DNA from: Auanema rhodensis
Lineage: Eukaryota > Nematoda > Chromadorea > Rhabditida > Rhabditidae
Length of the DNA: 64,000 nucleotides
Direction of reading: 5' to 3'
Assembly (NCBI GenBank): GCA_964057225.1
Contig: CAXKVF010000086.1
Coordinates: 124,001-188,000 of the forward strand
The notes below the pieces were generated by a model. It was not told the origin of the DNA and searched no databases. It worked only from the letters and a program-made list of their open reading frames with translations. The translations under genes and the position numbers were made by a program. Of this stretch, positions 1 to 13,376 are shown piece after piece. Numbering within the stretch: the first letter of the stretch is position 1; each line of letters starts with the position of its first letter.

Positions 1-193
1 ACCGCATCTCTTTATCTTTCACGTGAAGCAAGTTACATACCAAGTGCACATCACGTGTACATTTAATTAGCATAAATTAAAGTTCACGTAAATTTCAAAG
101 TCATGGTTACCATGCACCAATATCAATAAAAATTTGTTTTTAGACTAATATGGACATGGGGAATCTAATTTTGAAAACCGCATCTCTTTATCT

Positions 194-203
194 TTCACGT
201 GAA
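194..203. other. 10-bp palindrome with CACGTG core (example site)
   Basis: TTCACGTGAA is its own reverse complement and occurs at monomer positions 18-27 in nearly all units. A second CACGTG, within ATCACGTG, follows at positions 50-57 of the same unit. CACGTG is the known E-box/G-box core bound by bHLH and plant bZIP proteins, and ATCACGTG fits the budding-yeast CDEI consensus RTCACRTG. Budding-yeast point centromeres have no satellite arrays, so that match is probably coincidence. Rare units break the palindrome, such as CACTTG in units 170, 174 and 176 and CACATG in units 306, 317 and 365. Binding of any protein is not shown by the sequence. Confidence 0.6.
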
Positions 204-277
204 GCGAGTTACATACCAAGTGCACATCACGTGTACATTTAATTAGCATAAATTAAAGTTCACGTAAATTTCAAAGT

Positions 278-290
278 CATGGTTACCATG
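278..290. other. 13-nt dyad CATGGT-T-ACCATG (example site)
   Basis: The arms CATGGT and ACCATG are exact reverse complements around a single T, at monomer positions 102-114. In A-, G- and T-type units base 115 is A, which pairs with T101 and extends the arms to 7 bp. In C-type units, including this one, the extension is lost. The dyad is almost invariant across the array; exceptions include GTTAAC in units 286 and 288, ACCCTG in units 150 and 157, and ACCGTG in units 155, 162 and 176. Short dyads of this kind can form hairpins in single strands, but no role is demonstrated. Confidence 0.6.
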
Positions 291-720
291 CACCAATATC
301 AATAAAAATTTGTTTTTAGACTAATATGGACATGGGGAATCTAATTTTGAAAACCGCATCTTTTTATCTTTCACGTGAAGCGAGTTACATACCAAGTGCA
401 CATCACGTATACATTTAATTAGCATAAATTAAAGTTCACGTAAATTTCAAAGTCATGGTTACCATGAACCAATATCAATAAAAATTTGTTTTTAGACTAA
501 TATGGACATGGGGAATCTAATTTTGAAAACCGCATCTCTTTATCTTTCACGTGAAGCGAGTTACATACCAAGTGCACATCACGTGTACATTTAATTAGCA
601 TAAATTAAAGTTCACGTAAATTTCAAAGTCATGGTTACCATGCACCAATATCAATAAAAATTTGTTTTTAGACTAATATGGACATGGGGAATCTAATTTT
701 GAAAACCGCATTTCTTCATC

Positions 721-737
721 TTTCGCGTGAAGCGAGT
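721..737 (+). other. Best CENP-B-box-like match (unit 5)
   Basis: The mammalian CENP-B box core is NTTCGNNNNANNCGGGN. Monomer positions 17-33 of the consensus (TTTCACGTGAAGCGAGT) agree at 7 of the 9 fixed bases. Here A21 is G, raising the match to 8 of 9; the other 8-of-9 unit I saw is 341 (59595-59611). A 7-of-9 match somewhere in a 176-bp unit on either strand is expected by chance about once in every two unrelated sequences, so this is only a motif resemblance. The TTCACGTGAA palindrome covers part of the same bases. Confidence 0.3.
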
Positions 738-3700
738 TACATACCAAGTGCACATCACGTGTACATTTAATTAGCATAAATTAAAGTTCACGTAAATTTC
801 AAAGTCATGGTTACCATGCACCAATATCAATAAAAATTTGTTTTTAGACTAATATGGACATGGGGAATCTAATTTTGAAAACCGCATCTCTTTATCTTTC
901 ACGTGAAGCGAGTTACATACCAAGTGCACATCACGTGTACATTTAATTAGCATAAATTAAAGTTCACGTAAATTTCAAAGTCATGGTTACCATGCACCAA
1001 TATCAATAAAAATTTGTTTTTAGACTAATATGGACATGGGGAATCTAATTTTGAAAACAGCATCTCTTTATCTTTCACGTGAAGCGAGTTACATACCAAG
1101 TGCACATCACGTGTACATTTAATTAGCATAAATTAAAGTTCACGTAAATTTCAAAGTCATGGTTACCATGAACCAATATCAATAAAAATTTGTTTTTAGA
1201 CTAATATGGACATGGGGAATCTAATTTTGAAAACCGCATCTCTTTATCTTTCACGTGAAGAGAGTTACATACCAAGTGCACATCACGTGTACATTTAATT
1301 AGCATAAATTAAAGTTCACGTAAATTTCAAAGTCATGGTTACCATGCACCAATATCAATAAAAATTTGTTTTTAGACTAATATGGACATGGGGAATCTAA
1401 TTTTGAAAACCGCATCTCTTTATCTTTCACGTGAAGCGAGTTACATACCAAGTGCACATCACGTGTACATTTAATTAGCATAAATTAAAGTTCACGTAAA
1501 TTTCAAATTCATGGTTACCATGAACCAATATCAATAAAAAGTTGTTTTTAGACTAATATGGACATGGGGAATCTAATTTTGAAAACCGCATCTCTTTATC
1601 TTTCACGTGAAGAGAGTTACATACCAAGTGCACATCACGTGTACATTTAATTAGCATAAATTAAAGTTCACGTAAATTTCAAAGTCATGGTTACCATGCA
1701 CCAATATCAATAAAAATTTGTTTTTAGACTAATATGGACATGGGGAATCTAATTTTGAAAACCGCATCTCTTTATCTTTCACGTGAAGCGAGTTACATAC
1801 CAAGTGCACATCACGTGAACATTTAATTAGCATAAATTAAAGTTCACGTAAATTTCAAAGTCATGGTTACCATGCACCAATATCAATAAAAATTTGTTTT
1901 TGGACTAATATGGACATGGGGAATCTAATTTTGAAAACCGCATCTCTTTATCTTTCACGTGAAGCGAGTTACATACCAAGTGCACATCACGTGTACATTT
2001 AATTAGCATAAATTAAAGTTCACGTAAATTTCAAAGTCATGGTTACCATGCACCAATATCAATAAAAATTTGTTTTTAGACTAATATGGACATGGGGAAT
2101 CTAATTTTGAAAACCGCATCTCTTTATCTTTCACGTGAAGCGAGTTACATACCAAGTGCACATCACGTATACATTTAATTAGCATAAATTAAAGTTCACG
2201 TAAATTTCAAAGTCATGGTTACCATGAACCAATATCAATAAAAATTTGTTTTTAGACTAATATGGACATGGGGAATCTAATTTTGAAAACCGCATCTCTT
2301 TATCTTTCACGTGAAGCGAGTTACATACCAAGTGCACATCACGTGTACATTTAATTAGCATAAATTAAAGTTCACGTAAATTTCAAAGTCATGGTTACCA
2401 TGCACCAATATCAATAAAAATTTGTTTTTAGACTAATATGGACATGGGGAATCTAATTTTGAAAACCGCATCTCTTCATCTTTCACGTGAAGCGAGTTAC
2501 ATACCAAGTGCACATCACGTGTACATTTAATTAGCATAAATTAAAGTTCACGTAAATTTCAAAGTCATGGTTACCATGCACCAATATCAATAAAAATTTG
2601 TTTTTAGACTAATATGGACATGGGGAATCTAATTTGGAAAACCGCATCTTTTTATCTTTCACGTGAAGCGAGTTACATACCAAGTGCACATCACGTGTAC
2701 ATTTAATTAGCATAAATTAAAGTTCACGTAAATTTCAAAGTCATGGTTACCATGCACCAATATCAATAAAAATTTGTTTTTAGACTAATATGGACATGGG
2801 AAATCTAATTTTGAAAACCGCATCTCTTTATCTTTCACGTGAAGCGAGTTACATACCAAGTGCACATCACGTGTACATTTAATTAGCATAAATTAAAGTT
2901 CACGTAAATTTCAAAGTCATGGTTACCATGCACCAATATCAATAAAAATTTGTTTTTAGACTAATATGGACATGGGGAATCTAATTTTGAAAACCGCATC
3001 TCTTCATCTTTCACGTGAAGCGAGTTGCATACCAAGTGCACATCACGTGTACATTTAATTAGCATAAATTAAAGTTCACGTAAATTTCAAAGTCATGGTT
3101 ACCATGCACCAATATCAATAAAAATTTGTTTTTAGACTAATATGGACATGGGGAATCTAATTTTGAAAACCGCATCTCTTTATCTTTCACGTGAAGCGAG
3201 TTACATACCAAGTGCACATCACGTGTACATTTAATTAGCATAAATTAAAGTTCACGTAAATTTTAAAGTCATGGTTACCATGAACCAATATCAATAAAAA
3301 TTTGTTTTTAGACTAATATGGACATGGGGAATCTAATATTGAAAACCGCATCTCTTTATCTTTCACGTGAAGCGAGTTACATACCAAGTGCACATCACGT
3401 GTACATTTAATTAGCATAAATTAAAGTTCACGTAAATTTCAAAGTCATGGTTACCATGCACCAATATAAATAAAAATTTGTTTTTAGACTAATATGGACA
3501 TGGGGAATCTAATTTTGAAAACCGCATCTCTTTATCTTTCACGTGAAGCGAGTTATATACCAAGTGCACATCACGTGTACATTTAATTAGCATAAATTAA
3601 AGTTCACGTAAATTTCAAAGTCATGGTTACCATGAAGCAATATCAATAAAAATTTGTTTTTAGACTAATATGGACATGGGGAATCTAATTTTGAAAACCG

Positions 3701-6700
3701 CATCTCTTTATCTCTCACGTGAAGCGAGTTACATACCAAGTGCACATCACGTGTACATTTAATTAGCATAAATTAAAGTTCACGTAAATTTCAAAGTCAT
3801 GGTTACCATGAACCAATATCAATAAAAATTTGTTTTTAGACTAATATGGACATGGGGAATCTAATTTTGAAAACCGCATCTCTTTATCTTTCACGTGAAG
3901 CGAGTTACATACCAAGTGCACATCACGTGTACATTTAATTAGCATAAATTAAAGTTCACGTAAATTTCAAAGTCATGGTTACCATGCACCAATATCAATA
4001 AAAATTTGTTTTTAGACTAATATGGACATGGGGAATCTAATTTTGAAAACCGCATCTCTTTATCTTTCACGTGAAGCGAGTTACATACCAAGTGCACATC
4101 ACGTGTACATTTAATTAGCATAAATTAAAGTTCACGTAAATTTCAAAGTCATGGTTACCATGAACCAATATCAACAAAAATTTGTTTTTAGACTAATATG
4201 GACATGGGGAATCTAATTTTGAAAACCGCATCTCTTTATCTTTCACGTGAAGCGAGTTACATACCAAGTGCACATCACGTATACATTTAATTAGCATAAA
4301 TTAAAGTTCACGTAAATTTCAAAGTCATGGTTACCATGAACCAATATCAATAAAAATTTGTTTTTAGACTAATATGGACATGGGGAATCTAATTTTGAAA
4401 ACCGCATCTCTTTATCTTTCACGTGAAGCGAGTTACATACCAAGTGCACATCACGTGTACATTTAATTAGCATAAATTAAAGTTCACGTAAATTTCAAAG
4501 TCATGGTTACCATGCACCAATATCAATAAAAATTTGTTTTTAGACTAATATGGACATGGGGAATCTAATTTTAAAAACCGCATCTCTTCATCTTTCACGT
4601 GAAGCGAGTTACATACCAAGTGCACATCACGTGTACATTTAATTAGCATAAATTAAAGTTCACGTAAATTTCAAAGTCATGGTTACCATGCACCAATATC
4701 AATAAAAATTTGTTTTTAGACTAATATGGACATGGGGAATCTAATTTTGAAAACCGCATCTCTTTATCTTTCACGTGAAGCGAGTTACATACCAAGTGCA
4801 CATCACGTGTACATTTAATTAGCATAAATTAAAGTTCACGTAAATTTCAAAGTCATGGTTACCATGCACCAATATCAATAAAAATTTGTTTTTAGACTAA
4901 TATGGACATGGGGAATCTAATTTTGAAAACCGCATCTCTTTATCTTTCACGTGAAGCGAGTTACATACCAAGTGCACATCACGTGTACATTTAATTAGCA
5001 TAAATTAAAGTTCACGTAAATTTCAAAGTCATGGTTACCATGAACCAATATCAATAAAAATTTGTTTTTAGACTAATATGGACATGGGGAATCTAATTTT
5101 GAAAACCGCATCTCTTTATTTTTCACGTGAAACGAGTTACATACCAAGTGCACATCACGTGTACATTTAATTAGCATAAATTAAAGTTCACGTAAATTTC
5201 AAAGTCATGGTTACCATGAACCAATATCAATAAAAATTTGTTTTTAGACTAATATGGACATGGGGAATCTAATTTTGAAAACCGCATCTCTTTATCTTTC
5301 ACGTGAAGCGAGTTACATACCAAGTGCACATCACGTGTACATTTAATTAGCATAAATTAAAGTTCACGTAAATTTCAAAGTCATGGTTACCATGCACCAA
5401 TATCAATAAAAATTTGTTTTTAGACTAATATGGACATGGGGAATCTAATTTTGAAAACCGCATCTCTTCATCTTTCACGTGAAGCGAGTTACATACCAAG
5501 TGCACATCACGTGTACATTTAATTAGCATAAATTAAAGTTCACGTAAATTTCAAAGTCATGGTTACCATTCACCAATATCAATAAAAATTTGTTTTTAGA
5601 CTAATATGGACATGGGGAATCTAATTTTGAAAACCGCATCTCTTCATCTTTTACGTGAAGCGAGTTACATACCAAGTGCACATCACGTGTACATTTAATT
5701 AGCATAAATTAAAGTTCACGTAAATTTCAAAGTCATGGTTACCATGAACCAATATCAATAAAAATTTGTTTTTAGACTAATATGGACATGGGGAATCTAA
5801 TTTTGAAAACCGCATCTCTTTATCTTTCACGTGAAGCGAGTTATATACCAAGTGCACATCACGTGTACATTTAATTAGCATAAATTAAAGTACACGTAAA
5901 TTTCAAAGTCATGGTTACCATGAACCAATATCAATAAAAATTTGTTTTTAGACTAATATGGACATGGGGAATCTAATTTTGAAAACCGCATCTCTTTATC
6001 TTTCACGTGAAGCGAGTTACATACCAAGTGCACATCACGTGTACATTTAATTAGCATAAATTAAAGTTCACGTAAATTTCAAAGTCATGGTTACCATGCA
6101 CCAATATCAATAAAAATTTGTTTTTAGACTAATATGGACATGGGGAATCTAATTTTGAAAACCGCATCTCTTTATCTTTCACGTGAAGCGAGTTACATAC
6201 CAAGTGCACATCACGTGTACATTTAATTAGCATAAATTAAAGTTCACGTAAATTTCAAAGTCATGGTTACCATGAACCAATATCAATAAAAATTTGTTTT
6301 TAGACTAATATGGACATGGGGAATCTAATTTTGAAAACCGCATCTCTTTATCTTTCACGTGAAGCGAGTTACATACCAAGTGCACATCACGTGTACATTT
6401 AATTAGCATAAATTAAAGTTCACGTAAATTTCAAAGTCATGGTTACCATGCACCAATATCAATAAAAATTTGTTTTTAGACTAATATGGACATGGGGAAT
6501 CTAATTTTGAAAACCGCATCTCTTTATCTTTCACGTGAAGCGAGTTACATACCAAGTGCACATCACGTGTACATTTAATTAGCATAAATTAAAGTTCACG
6601 TAAATTTCAAAGTCATGGTTACCATGAACCAATATCAATAAAAATTTGTTTTTAGACTAATATGGACATGGGGAATCTAATTTTGAAAACCGCATCTCTT

Positions 6701-9700
6701 TATCTTTCACGTGAAGCGAGTTACATACCAAGTGCACATCACGTGTACATTTAATTAGCATAAATTAAAGTTCACGTAAATTTCAAAGTCATGGTTACCA
6801 TGCACCAATATCAATAAAAATTTGTTTTTAGACTAATATGGACATGGGGGATCTAATTTTGAAAACCGCATCTCTTTATCTTTCACGTGAAGCGAGTTAC
6901 ATACCAAGTGCACATCACGTGTACATTTAATTAGCATAAATTAAAGTTCACGTAAATTTCAAAGTCATGGTTACCATGCACCAATATCAATAAAAATTTG
7001 TTTTTAGACTAATATGGACATGGGGAATCTAATTTTGAAAACCACATCTCTTTATCTTTCACGTGAAGCGAGTTACATACCAAGTGCACATCACGTGTAC
7101 ATTTAATTAGCATAAATTAAAGTTCACGTAAATTTCAAAGTCATGGTTACCATGAAGCAATATCAATAAAAATTTGTTTTTAGACTAATATGGACATGGG
7201 GAATCTAATTTTGAAAACCGCATCTCTTTATCTTTCACGTGAAGCGAGTTACATACCAAGTGCACATCACGTGTACATTTAATTAGCATAAATTAAAGTT
7301 CACGTAAATTTCAAAGTCATGGTTACCATGAACCAATATCAATAAAAATTTGTTTTTAGACTAATATGGACATGGGGAATCTAATTTTGAAAACCGCATC
7401 TCTTTATCTTTCACGTGAAGCGAGTTACATACCAAGTGCACATCACGTGTACATTTAATTAGCATAAATTAAAGTTCACGTAAATTTCAAAGTCATGGTT
7501 ACCATGAACCAATATCAATAAAAATTTGTTTTTAGACTAATATGGACATGGGGAATCTAATTTTGAAAACCGCATCTCTTTATCTTTCACGTGAAGCGAG
7601 TTACATACCAAGTGCACATCACGTGTACATTTAATTAGCATAAATTAAAGTTCACGTAAAATTCAAAGTCATGGTTACCATGCACCAATATCAATAAAAA
7701 TTTGTTTTTAGACTAATATGGACATGGGGAATCTAATTTTGAAAACCGCATCTCTTTATCTTTCACGTGAAGCGAGTTACATACCAAGTGCACATCACGT
7801 GTACATTTAATTAGCATAAATTAAAGTTCACGTAAATTTCAAAGTCATGGTTACCATGAACCAATATCAATAAAAATTTGTTTTTAGACTAATATGGACA
7901 TGGGGAATCTAATTTTGAAAACCGCATCTCTTTATCTTTCACGTGAAGCGAGTTACATACCAAGTGCACATCACGTGTACATTTAATTAGCATAAATTAA
8001 AGTTCACGTAAACTTCAAAGTCATGGTTACCATGAAGCAATATCAATAAAAATTTGTTTTTAGACTAATATGGACATGGGGAATCTAATTTTGAAAACCG
8101 CATCTCTCTATCTTTCACGTGAAGCGAGTTACATACCAAGTGCACATCACGTGTACATTTAATTAGCATAAATTAAAGTTCACGTAAATTTCAAAGTCAT
8201 GGTTACCATGAACCAATATCAATAAAAATTTGTTTTTAGACTAATATAGACATGGGGAATCTAATTTTGAAAACCGCATCTCTTTATCTTTCACGTGAAG
8301 CGAGTTACATACCAAGTGCACATCACGTGTACATTTAATTAGCATAAATTAAAGTTCACGTAAATTTCAAAGTCATGGTTACCATGAAGCAATATCAATA
8401 AAAATTTGTTTTTAGACTAATATGGACATGGGGAATCTAATTTTGAAAACCGCATCTCTTTATCTTTCACGTGAAGCGAGTTACATACCAAGTGCACATC
8501 ACGTGTACATTTAATTAGCATAAATTAAAGTTCACGTAAATTTCAAAGTCATGGTTACCATGAACCAATATCAATAAAAATTTGTTTTTAGACTAATATG
8601 GACATGGGGAATCTAATTTTGAAAACCGCATCTCTTTATCTTTCACGTGAAGCGAGTTACATACCAAGTGCACATCACGTGTACATTTAATTAGCATAAA
8701 TTAAAGTTCACGTAAATTTCAAAGTCATGGTTACCATGAACCAATATCAATAAAAATTTGTTTTTAGACTAATATGGACATGGGGAATCTAATTTTGAAA
8801 ACCGCATCTCTTTATCTTTCACGTGAAGCGAGTTACATACCAAGTGCACATCACGTGTACATTTAATTAGCATAAATTAAAGTTCACGTAAATTTCAAAG
8901 TCATGGTTACCATGCACCAATATCAATAAAAATTTGTTTTTAGACTAATATGGACATGGGGAATCTAATTTTAAAAACCGCATCTCTTTATCTTTCACGT
9001 GAAGCGAGTTACATACCAAGTGCACATCACGTGTACATTTAATTAGCATAAATTAAAGTTCACGTAAATTTCAAAGTCATGGTTACCATGAACCAATATC
9101 AATAAAAATTTGTTTTTAGACTAATATGGACATGGGGAATCTAATTTTGAAAACCGCATCTCTTTATCTTTCACGTGAAGCGAGTTACATACCAAGTGCA
9201 CATCACGTGTACATTTAATTAGCATAAATTAAAGTTCACGTAAATTTCAAAGTCATGGTTACCATGAACCAATATCAATAAAAATTTGTTTTTAGACTAA
9301 TATGGACATGGGGAATCTAATTTTGAAAACCGCATCTCTTTATCTTTCACGTGAAGCGAGTTACATACCAAGTGCACATCACGTGTACATTTAATTAGCA
9401 TAAATTAAAGTTCACGTAAATTTCAAAGTCATGGTTACCATGAACCAATATCAATAAAAATTTGTTTTTAGACTAATATGGACATGTGGAATCTAATTTT
9501 GAAAACCGCATCTCTTTATCTTTCACGTGAAGCGAGTTACATACCAAGTGCACATCACGTGTATATTTAATTAGCATAAATTAAAGTTCACGTAAATTTC
9601 AAAGTCATGGTTACCATGCACCAATATCAATAAAAATTTGTTTTTAGACTAATATGGACATGGGGAATCTAATTTTGAAAACCGCATCTCTTTATCTTTC

Positions 9701-12700
9701 ACGTGAAGCGAGTTACATACCAAGTGCACATCACGTGTACATTTAATTAGCATAAATTAAAGTTCACGTAAATTTCAAAGTCATGGTTACCATGAACCAA
9801 TATCAATAAAAATTTGTTTTTAGACTAATATGGACATGGGGAATCTAATTTTGAAAACCGCATCTCTTTATCTTTCACGTGAAGCGAGTTACATACCAAG
9901 TGCACATCACGTGTACATTTAATTAGCATAAATTAAAGTTCACGTAAATTTCAAAGTCATGGTTACCATGAACCAATATCAATAAAAATTTGTTTTTAGA
10001 CTAATATGGACATGTGGAATCTAATTTTGAAAACCGCATCTCTTTATCTTTCACGTGAAGCGAGTTACATACCAAGTGCACATCACGTGTACATTTAATT
10101 AGCATAAATTAAAGTTCACGTAAATTTCAAAGTCATGGTTACCATGCACCAATATCAATAAAAATTTGTTTTTAGACTAATATGGACATGGGGAATCTAA
10201 TTTTGAAAACCGCATCTCTTTATCTTTCACGTGAAGCGAGTTACATACCAAGTGCACATCACGTGTACATTTAATTAGCATAAATTAAAGTTCACGTAAA
10301 TTTCAAAGTCATGGTTACCATGAACCTATATCAATAAAAATTTGTTTTTAGACTAATATGGACATGGGGAATCTAATTTTGAAAACCGCATCTCTTTATC
10401 TTTCACGTGAAGCGAGTTACATACCAAGTGCACATCACGTGTACATTTAATTAGCATAAATTAAAGTTCACGTAAATTTCAAAGTCATGGTTACCATGAA
10501 CCAATATCAATAAAAATTTGTTTTTAGACTAATATGGACATGGGGAATCTAATTTTGAAAACCGCATCTCTTTATCTTTCACGTGAAGCGAGTTACATAC
10601 CAAGTGCACATCACGTGTACATTTAATTAGCATAAATTAAAGTTCACGTAAATTTCAAAGTCATGGTTACCATGAACCAATATCAATAAAAATTTGTTTT
10701 TAGACTAATATGGACATGGGGAATCTAATTTTGAAAACCGCATCTCTTTATCTTTCACGTGAAGCGAGTTACATACCAAGTGCACATCACGTGTACATTT
10801 AATTAGCATAAATTAAAGTTCACGTAAATTTCAAAGTCATGGTTACCATGAACCAATATCAATAAAAATTTGTTTTTAGACTAATATGGACATGGGGAAT
10901 CTAATTTTGAAAACCGCATCTCTTTATCTTTCACGTGAAGCGAGTTACATACCAAGTGCACATCACGTGTACATTTAATTAGCATAAATTAAAGTTCACG
11001 TAAATTTCAAAGTCATGGTTACCATGAACCAATATCAATAAAAATTTGTTTTTAGACTAATATGGACATGGGGAATCTAATTTTGAAAACCGCATCTCTT
11101 TATCTTTCACGTGAAGCGAGTTACATACCAAGTGCACATCACGTGTACATTTAATTAGCATAAATTAAAGTTCACGTAAATTTCAAAGTCATGGTTACCA
11201 TGAACCAATATCAATAAAAATTTGTTTTTAGACTAATATGGACATGGGGAATCTGATTTTGAAAACCGCATCTCTTTATCTTTCACGTGAAGCGAGTTAC
11301 ATACCAAGTGCACATCACGTGTACATTTAATTAGCATAAATTAAAGTTCACGTAAATTTCAAAGTCATGGTTACCATGAACCAATATCAATAAAAATTTG
11401 TTTTTAGACTAATATGGACATGGGGAATCTAATTTTGAAAACCGCATCTCTTTATCTTTCACGTGAAGCGAGTTACATACCAAGTGCACATCACGTGTAC
11501 ATTTAATTAGCATAAATTAAAGTTCACGTAAATTTCAAAGTCATGGTTACCATGAACCTATATCAATAAAAATTTGTTTTTAGACTAATATGGACATGGG
11601 GAATCTAATTTTGAAAACCGCATCTCTTTATCTTTCACGTGAAGCGAGTTACATACCAAGTGCACATCACGTGTACATTTAATTAGCATAAATTAAAGTT
11701 CACGTAAATTTCAAAGTCATGGTTACCATGCACCAATATCAATAAAAATTTGTTTTTAGACTAATATGGACATGGGGAATCTAATTTTGAAAACCGCATC
11801 TCTTTATCTTTCACGTGAAGCGAGTTACATACCAAGTGCACATCACGTGTACATTTAATTAGCATAAATTAAAGTTCACGTAAATTTCAAAGTCATGGTT
11901 ACCATGAACCTATATCAATAAAAATTTGTTTTTAGACTAATATGGACATGGGGAATCTAATTTTGAGAACCGCATCTCTTTATCTTTCACGTGAAGCGAG
12001 TTACATACCAAGTGCACATCACGTGTACATTTAATTAGCATAAATTAAAGTTCACGTAAATTTCAAAGTCATGGTTACCATGCACCAATATCAATAAAAA
12101 TTTGTTTTTAGACTAATATGGACATGGGGAATCTAATTTTGAAAACCGCATCTCTTTATCTTTCACGTGAAGCGAGTTACATACCAAGTGCACATCACGT
12201 GTACATTTAATTAGCATAAATTAAAGTTCACGTAAATTTCAAAGTCATGGTTACCATGAACCAATATCAATAAAAATTTGTTTTTAGACTAATATGGACA
12301 TGGGGAATCTAATTTTGAAAACCGCATCTCTTTATCTTTCACGTGAAGCGAGTTACATACCAAGTGCACATCACGTGTACATTTAATTAGCATAAATTAA
12401 AGTTCACGTAAATTTCAAAGTCATGGTTACCATGAACCAATATCAATAAAAATTTGTTTTTAGACTAATATGGACATGGGGAATCTAATTTTGAAAACCG
12501 CATCTCTTTATCTTTCACGTGAAGCGAGTTACATACCAAGTGCACATCACGTGTACATTTAATTAGCATAAATTAAAGTTCACGTAAATTTCAAAGTCAT
12601 GGTTACCATGAACCTATATCAATAAAAATTTGTTTTTAGACTAATATGGACATGGGGAATCTAATTTTGAAAACCGCATCTCTTTATCTTTCACGTGAAG

Positions 12701-13376
12701 CGAGTTACATACCAAGTGCACATCACGTGTACATTTAATTAGCATAAATTAAAGTTCACGTAAATTTCAAAGTCATGGTTACCATGCACCAATATCAATA
12801 AAAATTTGTTTTTAGACTAATATGGACATGGGGAATCTAATTTTGAAAACCGCATCTCTTTATCTTTCACGTGAAGCGAGTTACATACCAAGTGCACATT
12901 ACGTGTACATTTAATTAGCATAAATTAAAGTTCACGTAAATTTCAAAGTCATGGTTACCATGAACCTATATCAATAAAAATTTGTTTTTAGACTAATATG
13001 GACATGGGGAATCTAATTTTGAAAACCGCATCTCTTTATCTTTCACGTGAAGCGAGTTACATACCAAGTGCACATCACGTGTACATTTAATTAGCATAAA
13101 TTAAAGTTCACGTAAATTTCAAAGTCATGGTTACCATGAAGCAATATCAATAAAAATTTGTTTTTAGACTAATATGGACATGGGGAATCTAATTTTGAAA
13201 ACCGCATCTCTTTATCTTTCACGTGAAGCGAGTTACATACCAAGTGCACATCACGTGTACATTTAATTAGCATAAATTAAAGTTCACGTAAATTTCAAAG
13301 TCATGGTTACCATGAACCAATATCAATAAAAATTTGTTTTTAGACTAATATAGACATGGGGAATCTAATTTTGAAA

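Larger units (their letters stand above)
177..352 (+). repeat. Representative full-length monomer (unit 2) with internal landmarks
   Basis: This unit shows the monomer anatomy; numbers here are monomer positions with ACCG at 1-4. A perfect 10-bp palindrome TTCACGTGAA lies at 18-27. A second CACGTG is at 52-57. A 7-bp stem (TTTAATT at 62-68, AATTAAA at 75-81) has a 6-nt loop. CATGGT/ACCATG at 102-107 and 109-114 pairs around one central T. TAAAAA at 127-132 and TTTTTA at 137-142 pair around TTTG. Main polymorphic sites are 93 (T/C/A), 115 (A/C), 117 (C/G), 119 (A/T), 139 (T/C), 141 (T/C/G) and 159 (G/T). The length, 176, is not a multiple of three, so every frame shifts from unit to unit and none stays open across the array. 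There are five CpG dinucleotides, near or slightly above the number expected from base composition. Confidence 0.95.
1..7040 (+). repeat. Array zone 1: C-type-rich, more diverged monomers (units 1-40)
   Basis: By my count 25 of these 40 units are C type (CACC at 115-118), 14 are A type and only one (unit 21, 3521-3696) is G type. Private changes are frequent compared with the centre of the window. Examples are ACAGC in place of ACCGC in unit 7, AGAGAG in units 8 and 10, TTTCGCG in unit 5, CGTAT at 55-59 in units 3, 13 and 25, and CTTCATC in units 5, 15, 18, 27, 32 and 33. CGTAT followed two units later by CTTCATC recurs in units 3/5, 13/15 and 25/27, hinting at an eroded 10-12-unit higher-order period. 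Units 34-39 (5809-6864) alternate A-C three times, a dimer tract. I read this zone as less recently homogenised than the centre. Confidence 0.75.

Noticed and set aside
226-233. ATCACGTG as a yeast CDEI centromere element
   Set aside because: It fits RTCACRTG, but CDEI belongs to budding-yeast point centromeres, which lack satellites and need CDEII and CDEIII nearby; none is seen here.
301-330. AATAAA polyadenylation-like hexamer in each unit
   Set aside because: AATAAA arises at monomer bases 125-130 within an A/T run. With no gene upstream it has no meaning as a 3'-end signal.
317-336. Resemblance of AGACTAATATGGAC to a segment of the Arabidopsis 178-bp centromere satellite
   Set aside because: From memory the Arabidopsis unit has AGACTCATATGGAC, but the rest of the monomer does not seem to align and distances to other shared words differ. 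The unit length equals that of the Brassica centromere satellite, but the sequence does not look like what I remember of it. Not enough to assign a family.
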